This document shows, piece after piece, positions 48,844 through 57,499 of a stretch of DNA of 64,000 bases. The translations under genes were made by a program, and so were the position numbers. Below the pieces are notes generated by a model. It did not search any database. It saw only the letters and a program-made list of their open reading frames with translations, and was not told the DNA's origin. The DNA is from Burkholderiales bacterium (GTDB taxonomy: Bacteria; Pseudomonadota; Gammaproteobacteria; Burkholderiales; Burkholderiaceae_C): contig JAKFVA010000006.1 in assembly GCA_021732385.1 (NCBI GenBank), positions 1-64,000 of the forward strand, in the 5' to 3' direction. Numbering within the stretch: the stretch's first letter is position 1; every line of letters begins with the position of its first letter.

Positions 48844-51126
48844 TCAGGCCAGGCGGCTTTGCGCAAACGCCACATACCAGTCCAGGCACGCGGGGTTGGC
48901 CATGGCGTCTTTGTTGAGCACCTTGTCCAGGGGTTGGCCCAGCAGCAGCTTCTTGATGGGCAGCTCCTGCTTTTTGCCGCTCAGGGTGCGCGGGATTTCT
49001 GCCACCTGAAAAATCGCGTTGGGAATAAAGCGCGGCGACAGCGCGGTCTTGATGGCGTTGTTGATTTTTTGCTCCAGCGCGGCATCCAGCGCCAGGCCGG
49101 AGCGCAACACGACAAACAGCGGCATATAACTTTCGCGGCCCAGGTATTCCAGATCCACCACCATGGCATCGAGCACTTCGGGCAGGGCTTCGACCGCGCT
49201 ATAGAGCTCGCTGGTGCCCATGCGCAACCCGTGGCGGTTGATGGTGGCGTCTGAGCGGCCATAGATGATGCACGCGCCGCTGGGCAAAATTCTCAGCCAG
49301 TCGCCGTGCCGCCAAACGAACCCGGCGTTTTTTTCTGCGCGCTGGCCTGCAGGCGCGGGCGTTGTGCCGCGGCCATGGCCTTCAGGGTACTGGTCGAAAT
49401 AGCTGGCCAGGTAGCGTTTGTTGCCCTCGTCGCCCCACAAAAACAAGGGCATGGACGGAATCGGCTGGGTGCAAATCAGCTCGCCCACCTGGTCGGTGAC
49501 CGGTTCGCCCTGCTCGTTCCAGGCCTCTACGGCGCAGCCCATCAGGCGGCATTGCATCTGGCCAGGCACTTGCGGCAGCTCTCGGTGGCCGCCAATGAAT
49601 GCGCCCGCAAAGTCGGTGCCGCCCGATAAATTGCACCACCAGATGTCGCCCCCACGGTTGCTCACTGCGTGTAGCGCCCTGCCCCCCGAGGGGGCCTGCG
49701 CGCCTTGGGGCGGCCCGGCGGCACGCATGTCGCCCCCACGGTTGCTCACTGCGTGTAGCGCCCTGCCCCCCGAGGGGGCCTGCGCGCCTTGGGGCGGCCC
49801 AGCGTCCGCCAAGGTTTGCAATGCCTGGAACTGCGCGCTGCCCCAGCGCTGCACTTCTGGGGCCAATGGCGAGCCGGTCGCGCCCAGCGCGCGCACGCGC
49901 GACAGGTCGCCGCAGGTGGCGAGGTCGAGGCCCGCCTTCATGCAGTTGGCATAAAAAGCCGCGCCTGCGCCAAAAAACGTGACGCCGGTTTCTGCCGCAA
50001 AGCGCCACAGTGTGCCCAAGTCGGGATGGTCTTTGCTGCCTGCGGGGTTGCCGTCAAAAATGCAACAGGTGGTGCCGTTGAGCAGGCCGCTCAATTGCGC
50101 GTTCCACATCACCCAGCCCGTACTGCTGTACCAGTGGTAGCGCTCGCCAGCGCTGTTGGGCGCGTAGCTGCAGCCTATGTCGTTGTGCAGACACTTTAGC
50201 GCCAGCGCCACCAGCACGGTGCCGCCATGACCATGGACGATGGGCTTGGGCAGGCCGGTAGTGCCGCTGGAGTAGACGATCCACAGCGGGTGGTCAAACG
50301 GCAGCCAAACCGGCTCGAAGGCCGTGGTTTTTGCATCATTCTGGGCTGTGGCGTTTGCCAGGTCCGCGCATTTAGCTATTAAATCAGTAGCGTTTGTGTG
50401 GTCGGCACTGGCGCGCGCATGGCGGTGCAGCAAGGTGTGTTGCACGCTGGGCAAGGCGGCGCGCAGTTCGCGCACCACCTGGCAGCGGTCGTGGTCGCGG
50501 CCGGCATAGGTCACGCCGTCGCAGGCAATCAGCACCTTGGGCGTGATTTGCGCAAAGCGGTCCAGAACGGCAGCGGTACCCATGTCGGGCGCACAAATGC
50601 TCCAGACGCCGCCAATGCTGGCTACCGCCAGGAACGCCACCATGGCCTCGGGGATGTTGGGCAAGTACGCGGCAACGCGGTCGCCCGGCTGCACGCCCTG
50701 GGCCTGCAAATGCAGCGCCAGCGAGGCGACCTGCCTGCGCAATTCGGGCCAACTGAGTTCGCGGTGGTTGCCGCGTTCGTTGCGGCTGATGAGGGCGGGC
50801 TGCCCCGCCTGGTGTGCCGCATCAACATGCCGGAACACCTGCTGCACATAGTTGGCCTGCGCCCCCGGAAACCACAGCGCGCCCGGCATGGTGTTGCGCG
50901 CCAGCGCGGCGCTGTGGGGCGTTGGTGATTGCAAATCAAAGTAGTCCCAGATGCTTTGCCAGAAGGCATTCAGGTCACCCACCGACCAGCGCCACAGCGC
51001 GTCATAGCTGTCAAAGCGCAAGCCGCGCTCGCGGGCAAGCCAGTCTTGGTAGAGGCGGATTTGCGGAATGTAGGGCGGCGGCCGTGACACCGGCAATGAC
51101 AGGGGCGAGGCAGGGTTTTGGATCAT
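48844..51126 (-). CDS. aacS: Acetoacetyl-CoA synthetase with two in-frame insertions
   Basis: 760 residues, against about 650 usual. ANL-family ligase: AMP-binding motif WIVYSSGTTGLPKPIVHGHGG, GERYHWYSSTGWVMWNAQLSGLLNG, WWCNLSGGTDFAGAFIGG and the C-terminal catalytic lysine in RTLSGKKQELPIKKLL. It activates acetoacetate with ATP and CoA. A 56-residue insertion (AAGPPQGAQAPSGGRALHAV twice) sits just before the SGGTD motif, encoded by the tandem repeat at 49643-49810. A second ~40-residue stretch (ASADHTNATDLIAKCADLAN) lies before AFEPVWLPFDHP. The start MIQNPAS at 51126 is preferred; longer frames run into the divergent thioesterase. Confidence 0.92.
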   Translation of the reverse strand: MIQNPASPLSLPVSRPPPYIPQIRLYQDWLARERGLRFDSYDALWRWSVGDLNAFWQSIWDYFDLQSPTPHSAALARNTMPGALWFPGAQANYVQQVFRHVDAAHQAGQPALISRNERGNHRELSWPELRRQVASLALHLQAQGVQPGDRVAAYLPNIPEAMVAFLAVASIGGVWSICAPDMGTAAVLDRFAQITPKVLIACDGVTYAGRDHDRCQVVRELRAALPSVQHTLLHRHARASADHTNATDLIAKCADLANATAQNDAKTTAFEPVWLPFDHPLWIVYSSGTTGLPKPIVHGHGGTVLVALALKCLHNDIGCSYAPNSAGERYHWYSSTGWVMWNAQLSGLLNGTTCCIFDGNPAGSKDHPDLGTLWRFAAETGVTFFGAGAAFYANCMKAGLDLATCGDLSRVRALGATGSPLAPEVQRWGSAQFQALQTLADAGPPQGAQAPSGGRALHAVSNRGGDMRAAGPPQGAQAPSGGRALHAVSNRGGDIWWCNLSGGTDFAGAFIGGHRELPQVPGQMQCRLMGCAVEAWNEQGEPVTDQVGELICTQPIPSMPLFLWGDEGNKRYLASYFDQYPEGHGRGTTPAPAGQRAEKNAGFVWRHGDWLRILPSGACIIYGRSDATINRHGLRMGTSELYSAVEALPEVLDAMVVDLEYLGRESYMPLFVVLRSGLALDAALEQKINNAIKTALSPRFIPNAIFQVAEIPRTLSGKKQELPIKKLLLGQPLDKVLNKDAMANPACLDWYVAFAQSRLA
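49643..49810 (-). repeat. Tandem pair of GC-rich repeats inside aacS (84 bp period)
   Basis: The segments 49643-49716 and 49727-49800 are identical over 74 bases; the last ~10 bases of each unit differ. The period is 84 bp, exactly 28 codons, so each unit adds 28 residues without changing frame. Each unit carries GCCCCC-CGA-GGGGGC and a CGCC-TTGG-GGCG palindrome. A related copy lies in radA at 15931-16007. Identity between the two units points to a recent tandem duplication, or to ongoing correction between them. Confidence 0.93.
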
Positions 51127-51196
51127 AGCGATGGGGCAGCATGCCAGATGGCGTTCGTGCTGATAATGAAGCATTGCCATTTTGCACCGCCCTGCC

Positions 51197-51649
51197 ATGA
51201 CTACCGTTAGTACAAAACCCATCTGGCGCCAGCCGATTTCGCTGGACATTCTGGCTGGCATCCATGTGGGTACCGCCGTGGAACACTTAGGGATAGAGTT
51301 TCTGGCCGTTGGCCCCGACTTCATCACCGCCCGCGTGCCGGTAGACGGGCGCACCAAACAGCCTTACGGCATCTTGCATGGCGGCATCAGCGTGGTGCTG
51401 GCCGAAACCCTGGGCTCCTGCGGTGCCGCCTACAGCGCCGAGCCCGGCTGGCGGCCGGTGGGGCTGGACATTAACGCCAACCACCTCAAGTCCGCCGCCC
51501 AAGGCTGGGTTACCGGCACAGCGCGGCCAGTGCACATTGGCCGCAGCACCCAAGTCTGGCAAATTGACCTGCACAACGACGCGGGGCAACTCACCTGCGT
51601 GTCGCGGCTGACGCTGGCGATGCTGCAGGCAACACCGCCAGCCGCCTGA
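51197..51649 (+). CDS. PaaI/YdiI-type hotdog-fold thioesterase
   Basis: 150 residues. GILHGGISVVLAETLGSCGAAY is the hotdog thioesterase motif with the catalytic Glu in the long helix, and GLDINANHLKSAAQGWVTGTARPVHIGRSTQVWQIDLHN is the typical second half. The ATG at 51197 fits the family start. Family members hydrolyse acyl-CoA thioesters, and adjacency to the divergent acetoacetyl-CoA synthetase (70-base spacer) suggests a link to acyl-CoA metabolism. Substrate unknown. Confidence 0.88.
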   Translation: MTTVSTKPIWRQPISLDILAGIHVGTAVEHLGIEFLAVGPDFITARVPVDGRTKQPYGILHGGISVVLAETLGSCGAAYSAEPGWRPVGLDINANHLKSAAQGWVTGTARPVHIGRSTQVWQIDLHNDAGQLTCVSRLTLAMLQATPPAA

Positions 51650-51714
51650 TTCCCTTCGGACAACAAGGGCACCGCCAAACGCGCTAGGCTTGCATTTTTT
51701 CCAAGCCCCTCCGT

Positions 51715-52476
51715 ATGCCGCTGTCTCGCCCACCGTTTTTTAGCTCAACCCCAATCAATGCCCGCCGGGCTGTTGGCGGTGCCTTGCTGGCGCTCCTGGC
51801 GGCAATCTGTCTTGCCCCGCCCAGCGCGCACAGCGCCGACCTGGCCAACGCCACCTACTCTGCGCCCGACCCAAGCCGGGCGCTTGCCGGCGCTGCGCTG
51901 GCAAAAGCCCTGCGCGCCGGGGGCCTGGTGATTTACTTTCGCCACACCGCCACCGACTTTTCGCAAACCGACAGCGCCAGCAGCGGCTACAGCGACTGCG
52001 CCAACCAGCGGCTGCTGTCGGCACAGGGCCAGGCCGACGCATTGGCCATTGGCAAGGAAATCCAGCGCCTGAAGCTGCCTGTGGCCGAGGTGCTGGCCAG
52101 CCCCATGTGCCGCACGCTGGCACATGCGCGCCTGAGTTTTGGTGAGGCCGCCGTGAGCGCCCGCGCCGCCTTGCGCGAAGCACAGGCAGGCGCACAGGCC
52201 AGCGGCAACAGCGGCGGTGCGGGCGGCCTGAGCAGCGGCTACCAAGCCGATTACGCCGAGCTCAAGCGCTGGCTGGCCACGCCGCCCGCAGCCAGCACAG
52301 CCGTTGGCCCCGCACTGGGCAACCGCTTCATTGTGGGCCACGGTATTCCGTTTCGTGCCGTGGCGGGCGCGCCGCATCTGGCCGAAGGCGAGGCCGCCGT
52401 GCTCAAGCCCGAGGGCACTGCCTGGCGCGTGCTGGCACGTTTGCAAGTGACCGATTGGGCGCAGCTGGTGCCCTGA
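51715..52476 (+). CDS. Histidine phosphatase-superfamily protein, exported
   Basis: 253 residues. Signal peptide AVGGALLALLAAICLAPPSAHSA, then the catalytic pocket YFRHTATDFSQTD (RHxxxD; the usual RHG glycine is replaced by Thr), LASPMCRTLAHARLSFG and the second histidine in FIVGHGIPFRAVAG. The layout is that of the periplasmic branch of the histidine phosphatase superfamily. A Gly/Ser/Ala-rich loop at about 155-175 is low complexity. Substrate unknown. It is followed by repeat element copy B. Confidence 0.85.
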   Translation: MPLSRPPFFSSTPINARRAVGGALLALLAAICLAPPSAHSADLANATYSAPDPSRALAGAALAKALRAGGLVIYFRHTATDFSQTDSASSGYSDCANQRLLSAQGQADALAIGKEIQRLKLPVAEVLASPMCRTLAHARLSFGEAAVSARAALREAQAGAQASGNSGGAGGLSSGYQADYAELKRWLATPPAASTAVGPALGNRFIVGHGIPFRAVAGAPHLAEGEAAVLKPEGTAWRVLARLQVTDWAQLVP

Positions 52477-52524
52477 GGAGTGCCGGGCGGGCCACTGACC
52501 CGCGCTGGTTTGCTATTGAAGGTG

Positions 52525-52760
52525 TAGTAAAAAAGCAGAGCGCTACCCGCATGCCAGTAAAGGGTTTGCGGCCAGTTACATACCTGAAAAACACTGCTTT
52601 TTCTTGAAATTACGTCTTCGTGGGCTCGTTTTGGCCCATTGGACGCTTTGTTTGGCGATTTTTTAGGTTTTATAGCGGTTTTTCATACCTCTAATTGGCT
52701 TTATAACCAATGCAGACATGCGGGTAGCGCTATCTATTTTTACTATACTTTATATAGCGC
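52525..52760. repeat. 236 bp inverted-repeat element, copy B (histidine phosphatase/pduO convergent junction)
   Basis: Left arm 52525-52553 and right arm from 52717 are inverted (CATGCGGGTAGCGCT is exact on both sides), and the right arm ends in the hairpin GCGCTAT...ATAGCGC. It is homologous to copy A: the distance between the left TAGTAAAAAAGCA and the right GCGGGTA is 195 versus 196 bases, and GATTTTTTAGG (52657) lies 49 bases before the right arm in both. The cores are otherwise strongly diverged. The element ends one base before the adenosyltransferase stop codon. No coding frame inside. Confidence 0.75.
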
Positions 52761-53327
52761 TCAAGTTTGTGTCGCCTGCGCCAGGCGCTCGCTGCGCCAA
52801 TATACGTCGTCGCCGCCATCCGCGCGGTTGAGCACGCGGGCCAATACAAACAGCAAATCACTCAGGCGGTTCAGGTACTGGCGCGGCGTGTCTTTCAAAG
52901 GCTCCTGCGCGCCCAGCGCCACCACTGCGCGCTCGGCCCGGCGCGCCACGGTGCGGCACACATGCGCTAGCGACGCCGCGCGCGTACCCGCCGGCAAAAT
53001 AAACTCCTGCAGCTTGGGCAAGGCCGCATTGTGCTCAGCTAGCGCCTCGTCCAGTGCCAGCACGGCCTCGGGCTTGAGCAGCTCAAAGCCGGGGATTGAC
53101 AGCTCGCCGCCCAGGTTGAACAACTGGTGCTGCACCTCCACCAGCAGCGTGCGTACGCCATCGGGCAGGCTCTCGCACAGTAGCACGCCGAGGTTAGAGT
53201 TGAGTTCATCCACGTCGCCCATGGCGTGCACGCGCAGCGCGTCTTTGCGCACGCGTGCGCCGTCGCCCAAGCCAGTGGTGCCGTCGTCGCCGGTGCGGGT
53301 GGCGATTTGTGTGAGTCGTTGTCCCAT
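52761..53327 (-). CDS. Cob(I)alamin adenosyltransferase (PduO type)
   Basis: 188 residues. TRTGDDGTTGLGDGARVRKDALRVHAMGDVDELNSNLGVLL is the PduO ATP-binding N-terminus, with VCRTVARRAERAVVAL and YLNRLSDLLFVLARVLNR as the helix-bundle motifs. The enzyme transfers the adenosyl group of ATP to cob(I)alamin to make coenzyme B12. The ATG at 53327 follows AGGAAAG; the longer upstream frame overlaps the divergent dehydrogenase promoter. No B12-dependent enzyme other than MetH is in the window, and MetH uses methylcobalamin rather than this product. Confidence 0.93.
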   Translation of the reverse strand: MGQRLTQIATRTGDDGTTGLGDGARVRKDALRVHAMGDVDELNSNLGVLLCESLPDGVRTLLVEVQHQLFNLGGELSIPGFELLKPEAVLALDEALAEHNAALPKLQEFILPAGTRAASLAHVCRTVARRAERAVVALGAQEPLKDTPRQYLNRLSDLLFVLARVLNRADGGDDVYWRSERLAQATQT

Positions 53328-53416
53328 GGTGTGCTTTCCTGCAAGTGCTGTTTTTCCATTGTCCTGCACCCGCGCCTTGCAAGTCGTAAACTGCGCAAAA
53401 CACCGGAGACAACGCC

Positions 53417-54841
53417 ATGAATGCGCCCACGGCCACCAGCCATTTATTGCCGGAGATACACCGCCGCGATACGCCGCCCGCCCTGCTGGATGCACTTAAA
53501 GCGCAATTTGGCGCGCGCTGCTCCACCGCCCTTTCGGTGCGCGAGCAGCATGGCCGCGACGAATCCCCGCTGGACGCGCCGCCGCCCGCCGCCGTGGTGT
53601 TTGCACACAGCACGGCCGACGTTGCCGCTGCCGTCAAACTGGCCGCCGCGCACGGTGTGCCGGTGATTCCTTTTGGCGTGGGCTCTTCGCTGGAGGGGCA
53701 TTTGCTGGCGGTACAAGGCGGCATCAGCATCGACGTGAGCGGCATGAACCAGCTGCTGGCGCTGCACGCCGATGATTTAACGGTAACCGTGCAGCCCGGC
53801 ATGACGCGCAAGCAGCTCAACGAGGCCATCAAAGACAGCGGCTTGTTCTTCCCCATCGACCCTGGCGCCGACGCCTCGATTGGCGGCATGGCCGCCACCC
53901 GCGCCAGCGGCACCAACGCCGTGCGCTACGGCACCATGCGCGAAAACGTGCTGGCGCTGGAAGTGGTGACTGCCAGTGGCGAGGTGATTCGCACCGGCAC
54001 CCGCGCCAAAAAAAGCAGCGCCGGCTACGACCTGACACGGCTGATGGTGGGCAGCGAGGGCACGCTGGGCGTCATCACCGAGGTCACGCTCAAGCTCTAC
54101 CCGCTGCCCGAAGCCGTGATGGCCGCGACCTGCGCTTTCCCGAGCATTGAGGCCGCCGTGCGCACCACCATCCAGACGATTCAAATGGGCGTGCCCATTG
54201 CGCGTTGCGAGCTGCTCGATGCCCATGCCGTGCGCGCTGTCAACCGCTGCGACCACCTGGGCTTGCGCGAAGGCGCGATGCTGCTGATGGAGTTTCACGG
54301 CTCGCCCAGCAGCGTGGCGGAGCAGGTGCAAACCGTGCAAGCCATTGCCGCCGAGCAAGGCGGACAGGACTTTGAGTGGGCCGCTACGCCCGAGGCGCGC
54401 AGCAAGCTGTGGGCCGCACGGCACCGGGCGTTCTTGTCGGGCTTGCAGATGAAGCCGGGTTGCCGCGCCATCACCACCGACACCTGTGTACCGATCTCGC
54501 GCCTGGCCGATTGCTTGCTGGAAACCATTGATGAAGCCGAGGCCTCGGGGTTGGCGTATTTCATCGTCGGCCATGTTGGCGACGGCAATTTTCATGTGGC
54601 GTATTTGATTGACCCGGCCAGCAGCGTGGAGCGCGAGTTGGCCGAGTCGCTCAACCACACGCTGGTGCAGCGCGCGCTGCGCCTGGGCGGCACCTGCACT
54701 GGCGAGCACGGCATTGGCCTGCACAAAATGGGCTTCTTGATTGAGGAAGCCGGGCTGGGCGCGGTGGCCATGATGCGGGCTGTCAAGCACGCGCTGGATC
54801 CGCACAACACCATGAACCCCGGCAAGATTTTCAGCTGGTAA
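53417..54841 (+). CDS. FAD-linked D-lactate/glycolate-type dehydrogenase
   Basis: 474 residues. FAD-binding PCMH domain in the first ~220 residues (VPVIPFGVGSSLEGHLLAVQGGISIDVSGMNQLL, GADASIGGMAATRASGTNAVRYGTMRENVLALEVV, KSSAGYDLTRLMVGSEGTLGVITEVTLKL) and the oxidase C-terminus with FIVGHVGDGNFHV and CTGEHGIGLHKMGFL. This layout fits the cytochrome-linked D-lactate dehydrogenase (Dld1/LDHD) group; GlcD is close by homology. It lies away from glcE/glcF, so partnership with them is possible but unproven. It is divergent from the adenosyltransferase. Confidence 0.88.
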   Translation: MNAPTATSHLLPEIHRRDTPPALLDALKAQFGARCSTALSVREQHGRDESPLDAPPPAAVVFAHSTADVAAAVKLAAAHGVPVIPFGVGSSLEGHLLAVQGGISIDVSGMNQLLALHADDLTVTVQPGMTRKQLNEAIKDSGLFFPIDPGADASIGGMAATRASGTNAVRYGTMRENVLALEVVTASGEVIRTGTRAKKSSAGYDLTRLMVGSEGTLGVITEVTLKLYPLPEAVMAATCAFPSIEAAVRTTIQTIQMGVPIARCELLDAHAVRAVNRCDHLGLREGAMLLMEFHGSPSSVAEQVQTVQAIAAEQGGQDFEWAATPEARSKLWAARHRAFLSGLQMKPGCRAITTDTCVPISRLADCLLETIDEAEASGLAYFIVGHVGDGNFHVAYLIDPASSVERELAESLNHTLVQRALRLGGTCTGEHGIGLHKMGFLIEEAGLGAVAMMRAVKHALDPHNTMNPGKIFSW

Positions 54842-54926
54842 GTGTGCCTGCCTGGCCTGCGTCGGTGGCTGGCTGGCTGCAGGGCTGGCTGCGCGGCTTG
54901 CGCCCTGGGCTGCAGGTGTGGCTAGG

Positions 54927-55847
54927 CTAGGCTGGGCTGCTGGTGCGCAGCCGCTCGATCAAGCCATTGAGCGCATCCAGCGAGCCGAACTGGATGGCCA
55001 GCTCGCCCACTTCTTCCATGCGGCCGCTGCGCTTGATGCGCTTTTTAATGCGGATTTCAACGGCGGCGGTGAGCAAGTCGGCCAGCTCGTCTTCCACCCG
55101 GCGCAGGTCGCGCGACTTTTCTTTCTTGGGTTTTTGCGGCGCAAGGTTGAACTCGGCGCTGAGCTTTTTGACCAGGCTCTCGGCCTCGCGTACCGACATT
55201 TTCCGGGCGCTGATCTGGTTGCCCGCCGTAATCTGTGCGGCCTTGTCGAGCGCCAGCAAGGCGCGGGCGTGGCCCATGTCAATGTCGCCCGCCATCAGCA
55301 TGGTCTGCACTGGCTCAGCCAAGTTAAGCAGGCGCAGCAAATTGCTGGCGGCGCTGCGTGAGCGGCCCACCGCCTGCGCGGCCAGTTCGTGCGTCAGGCC
55401 AAACTCCTTGACCAGGCGCTGCAAGCCCTGCGCCTCTTCCAGCGGGTTCAGGTCTTCGCGCTGGATGTTTTCAATCAGCGCCATGACCGCCGCCGATTCA
55501 TCGGGCACCTCGCGCACCAGCACCGGCACGCTGTCCAGGCCCGCCAGTTTGGCGGCACGAAAGCGCCGCTCGCCAGCGATGATTTCATAGTGTTCGTCGC
55601 TAACGCGCCGAACGAGTATGGGCTGCATGATGCCTTGGCTTTTGATGCTCTCAGCCAGCTCGTACAGCGCGCCTTCGTCCATGCGCGTGCGCGGCTGGTA
55701 TTTGCCGGGCACCAGGGCCGCCAGGGCCAGCGTGGACGGCGTGCCGTCGGCGCGCTTGCCCGCGGCGGGCACGGCGGACTCATCGGCCGTGGGACCCAGC
55801 AGGGCTTCGAGTCCACGGCCGAGGCCTTTGGGTTTTTTGGTGACCAT
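54927..55847 (-). CDS. parB: Chromosome partitioning protein ParB
   Basis: 306 residues. The start MVTKKPKGLGRGLEALLG is the conserved ParA-interacting N-terminus; IAGERRFRAAKLAGLDSVPVLVRE is the CTP-binding ParB box, and the helix-turn-helix (ELAAQAVGRSRSAASNLLRLLNL) recognises parS. The C-terminal ~50 residues dimerise. ParB loads on parS and slides as a CTP-dependent clamp, guiding origin segregation. It follows parA by 109 bases; two parS sites lie at 56953 and 58027. The short spacer between its stop and the dehydrogenase holds GGCTGG-rich sequence and no clear terminator. Confidence 0.97.
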   Translation of the reverse strand: MVTKKPKGLGRGLEALLGPTADESAVPAAGKRADGTPSTLALAALVPGKYQPRTRMDEGALYELAESIKSQGIMQPILVRRVSDEHYEIIAGERRFRAAKLAGLDSVPVLVREVPDESAAVMALIENIQREDLNPLEEAQGLQRLVKEFGLTHELAAQAVGRSRSAASNLLRLLNLAEPVQTMLMAGDIDMGHARALLALDKAAQITAGNQISARKMSVREAESLVKKLSAEFNLAPQKPKKEKSRDLRRVEDELADLLTAAVEIRIKKRIKRSGRMEEVGELAIQFGSLDALNGLIERLRTSSPA

Positions 55848-55881
55848 GGGGGCTTTGCTTTCGTTGAGGGTCAGCTTGAAT

Positions 55882-55898
55882 GCTATCTAATTAATAGC
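55882..55898. repeat. GCTAT-N7-ATAGC mini-hairpin in the parA/parB spacer
   Basis: GCTAT, CTAATTA, ATAGC: five-base arms around a seven-base AT-rich centre. The same 17-base architecture occurs at 59654-59670 upstream of mnmG and, with one arm mismatch, at 50375-50391 inside aacS. It lies about 35 bases upstream of the parB start. Function unknown; the arms echo the ATAGC of the larger element. Confidence 0.45.
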
Positions 55899-55956
55899 TT
55901 TTAACGCTTGCTTTTATTGGCTTACAGGGCAGTTTGCTATTGGCGTGACGGGCAAT

Positions 55957-56742
55957 TCAGTGCGTCGCAAGGCGTTCGATCATCTCTTGCGCAAACGCCA
56001 CAAACGCCTGCGCGCCCTTGGACGCCGGGTCAAACACCACGCCGGGCACGCCGTAGCTGGGTGCTTCAGCCAGGCGCACGTTGCGTGGAATCACGGTGTT
56101 GAACACCTTGTCGCCAAAATGCGCCTTGAGCTGGTCGCTTACTTGCTGCTGTAAGGTGATGCGCGGGTCAAACATGACGCGCAGCAGGCCAATGATGGCC
56201 AGCTCTTTGTTCAGGTTGGCATGCACCTGCTTGATGGTGTTGACCAAGTCCGTCAGCCCCTCCAGCGCAAAATATTCGCATTGCATCGGCACAATCACGC
56301 CGTGCGCCGAGCACAGGCCGTTGAGCGTGAGCATGCTGAGCGATGGCGGGCAGTCGATCAGGATGAAATCGTAATCAACGGCAGCGGCATCCAGCGCTTT
56401 TTTCAGGCGTTTCTCGCGACGCTCCACATCGACCAGCTCCACCTCAGCCCCGGCTAACTCGCGGTTGGCACCCAGCACGTGGTAGCCGCAACCCGCCTGC
56501 ACCAGCTTGTCGCTGGTCACACACGCCTCGGCAATGCTGGCCGACTCCAGCAGCACATCGTAGACACTGAGCTTGAGCTGGCGCTTGTCCACCCCAGAGC
56601 CCATGGTGGCATTGCCCTGCGGGTCCAGATCCACCATCAGTACGCGCTGGCCCAGTTTGGCTAGGCCGGCGGCCAGATTGACTGTGGTGGTGGTTTTGCC
56701 AACGCCGCCCTTTTGGTTGGCAATGCAGAAGATTTTTGCCAT
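55957..56742 (-). CDS. parA: Chromosome partitioning ATPase ParA
   Basis: 261 residues. The deviant Walker A is KGGVGKTT (11-18) in IANQKGGVGKTTTTVNLAAGLA; Walker A' LMVDLDPQGNATMG and Walker B DFILIDCPPSLSMLTLNGL follow. ParA binds DNA non-specifically as an ATP dimer and ParB stimulates its hydrolysis, moving origins apart. The ATG at 56742 is 31 bases from the rsmG stop, so mnmG-rsmG-parA-parB form one likely operon. Confidence 0.97.
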   Translation of the reverse strand: MAKIFCIANQKGGVGKTTTTVNLAAGLAKLGQRVLMVDLDPQGNATMGSGVDKRQLKLSVYDVLLESASIAEACVTSDKLVQAGCGYHVLGANRELAGAEVELVDVERREKRLKKALDAAAVDYDFILIDCPPSLSMLTLNGLCSAHGVIVPMQCEYFALEGLTDLVNTIKQVHANLNKELAIIGLLRVMFDPRITLQQQVSDQLKAHFGDKVFNTVIPRNVRLAEAPSYGVPGVVFDPASKGAQAFVAFAQEMIERLATH

Positions 56743-56773
56743 GTCGGCAGGCCCTTTTTATGAAGGGCTGAGT

Positions 56774-57499
56774 TTACGTGACGCGCTGTGGTTTGAGCCA
56801 GACAATGCAGCGCTCGGCAGTGAGGTCGGGCACTTGAATTTTTTCTATAGCCAGCAGCCGCACGTTTGCGGGCAGTGCCGCAATTTCATCGTCTGGTTGC
56901 CGCCCTTTCATGGCCAGCCAATAGCCCCCTGCGGGGTGGCCTGCATCGGGTGGTTTCACGTGAAACGCAGTTAGGCGAGTCATGTCTGCCAGCGAGGCAA
57001 ATGCCCGGCTGGTCACCACGTCGACTGGCGCGCCGCGCCATTGCTCTACCCGGGCATGCGTGCCGCTTAAATTGGGCAAGCCGAGTGTGGCGGCAGCTTG
57101 TTGCACAAAGGCGGCTTTTTTGGCCACGGCATCAACGCAAATCACCTTGAGTTGCGGACACGTTATAGCCAGCACAACGCCGGGCAACCCCGCACCTGCG
57201 CCCACATCCAGCACGCGCAGGGGCCCAGTCCCCAGGCGCTGAAGCAAGGGATTCACCACCGCCAGGCAGTCCAGCAAGTGGTGCGTCAGCATGGCTTGGG
57301 GATTGTGAATGGCCGTGAGGTTGTGCACCTTGTTCCACTTGTTGATCAGCGCCAGGTAGTCCAGGCACTGGTCCGTTTGCACGGGTGTAAGCGCCAATGC
57401 GAGGCGGCGCGCGCCTGCGTCCAACAGGGCACGCAGCGCGATGGGCTGTGCGGGCTCGGGAGAAACCGGCTTAAGCGGCAACGGCTGGTGCGGCAGCAT
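56774..57499 (-). CDS. rsmG: 16S rRNA (guanine527-N7)-methyltransferase RsmG
   Basis: 241 residues from the ATG at 57499. The SAM site is [31 protein letters not shown] and [11 protein letters not shown] are RsmG hallmarks. It methylates G527 of 16S rRNA in the small subunit. Alternative start at 57550 would lengthen the overlap with mnmG; the chosen start overlaps it by 29 bases. A parS site lies inside the gene at 56953. Confidence 0.95.
   Translation of the reverse strand: MLPHQPLPLKPVSPEPAQPIALRALLDAGARRLALALTPVQTDQCLDYLALINKWNKVHNLTAIHNPQAMLTHHLLDCLAVVNPLLQRLGTGPLRVLDVGAGAGLPGVVLAITCPQLKVICVDAVAKKAAFVQQAAATLGLPNLSGTHARVEQWRGAPVDVVTSRAFASLADMTRLTAFHVKPPDAGHPAGGYWLAMKGRQPDDEIAALPANVRLLAIEKIQVPDLTAERCIVWLKPQRVT
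56953..56966. promoter_or_regulatory. parS centromere site within rsmG
   Basis: GTTTCACGTGAAAC is the invariant 14-base core of the bacterial parS consensus TGTTTCACGTGAAACA; the flanking bases are G on both sides. It lies in the rsmG coding region about 1.1 kb upstream of parB, where ParB would nucleate. Coding potential is kept: it reads as FHVK within rsmG. Confidence 0.93.

Noticed and set aside
54842-54926. Tandem GGCTGG/GGCTAGG-rich stretch after the FAD-linked dehydrogenase
   Set aside because: Short, imperfect low-complexity sequence without fixed period; no gene or strong hairpin.
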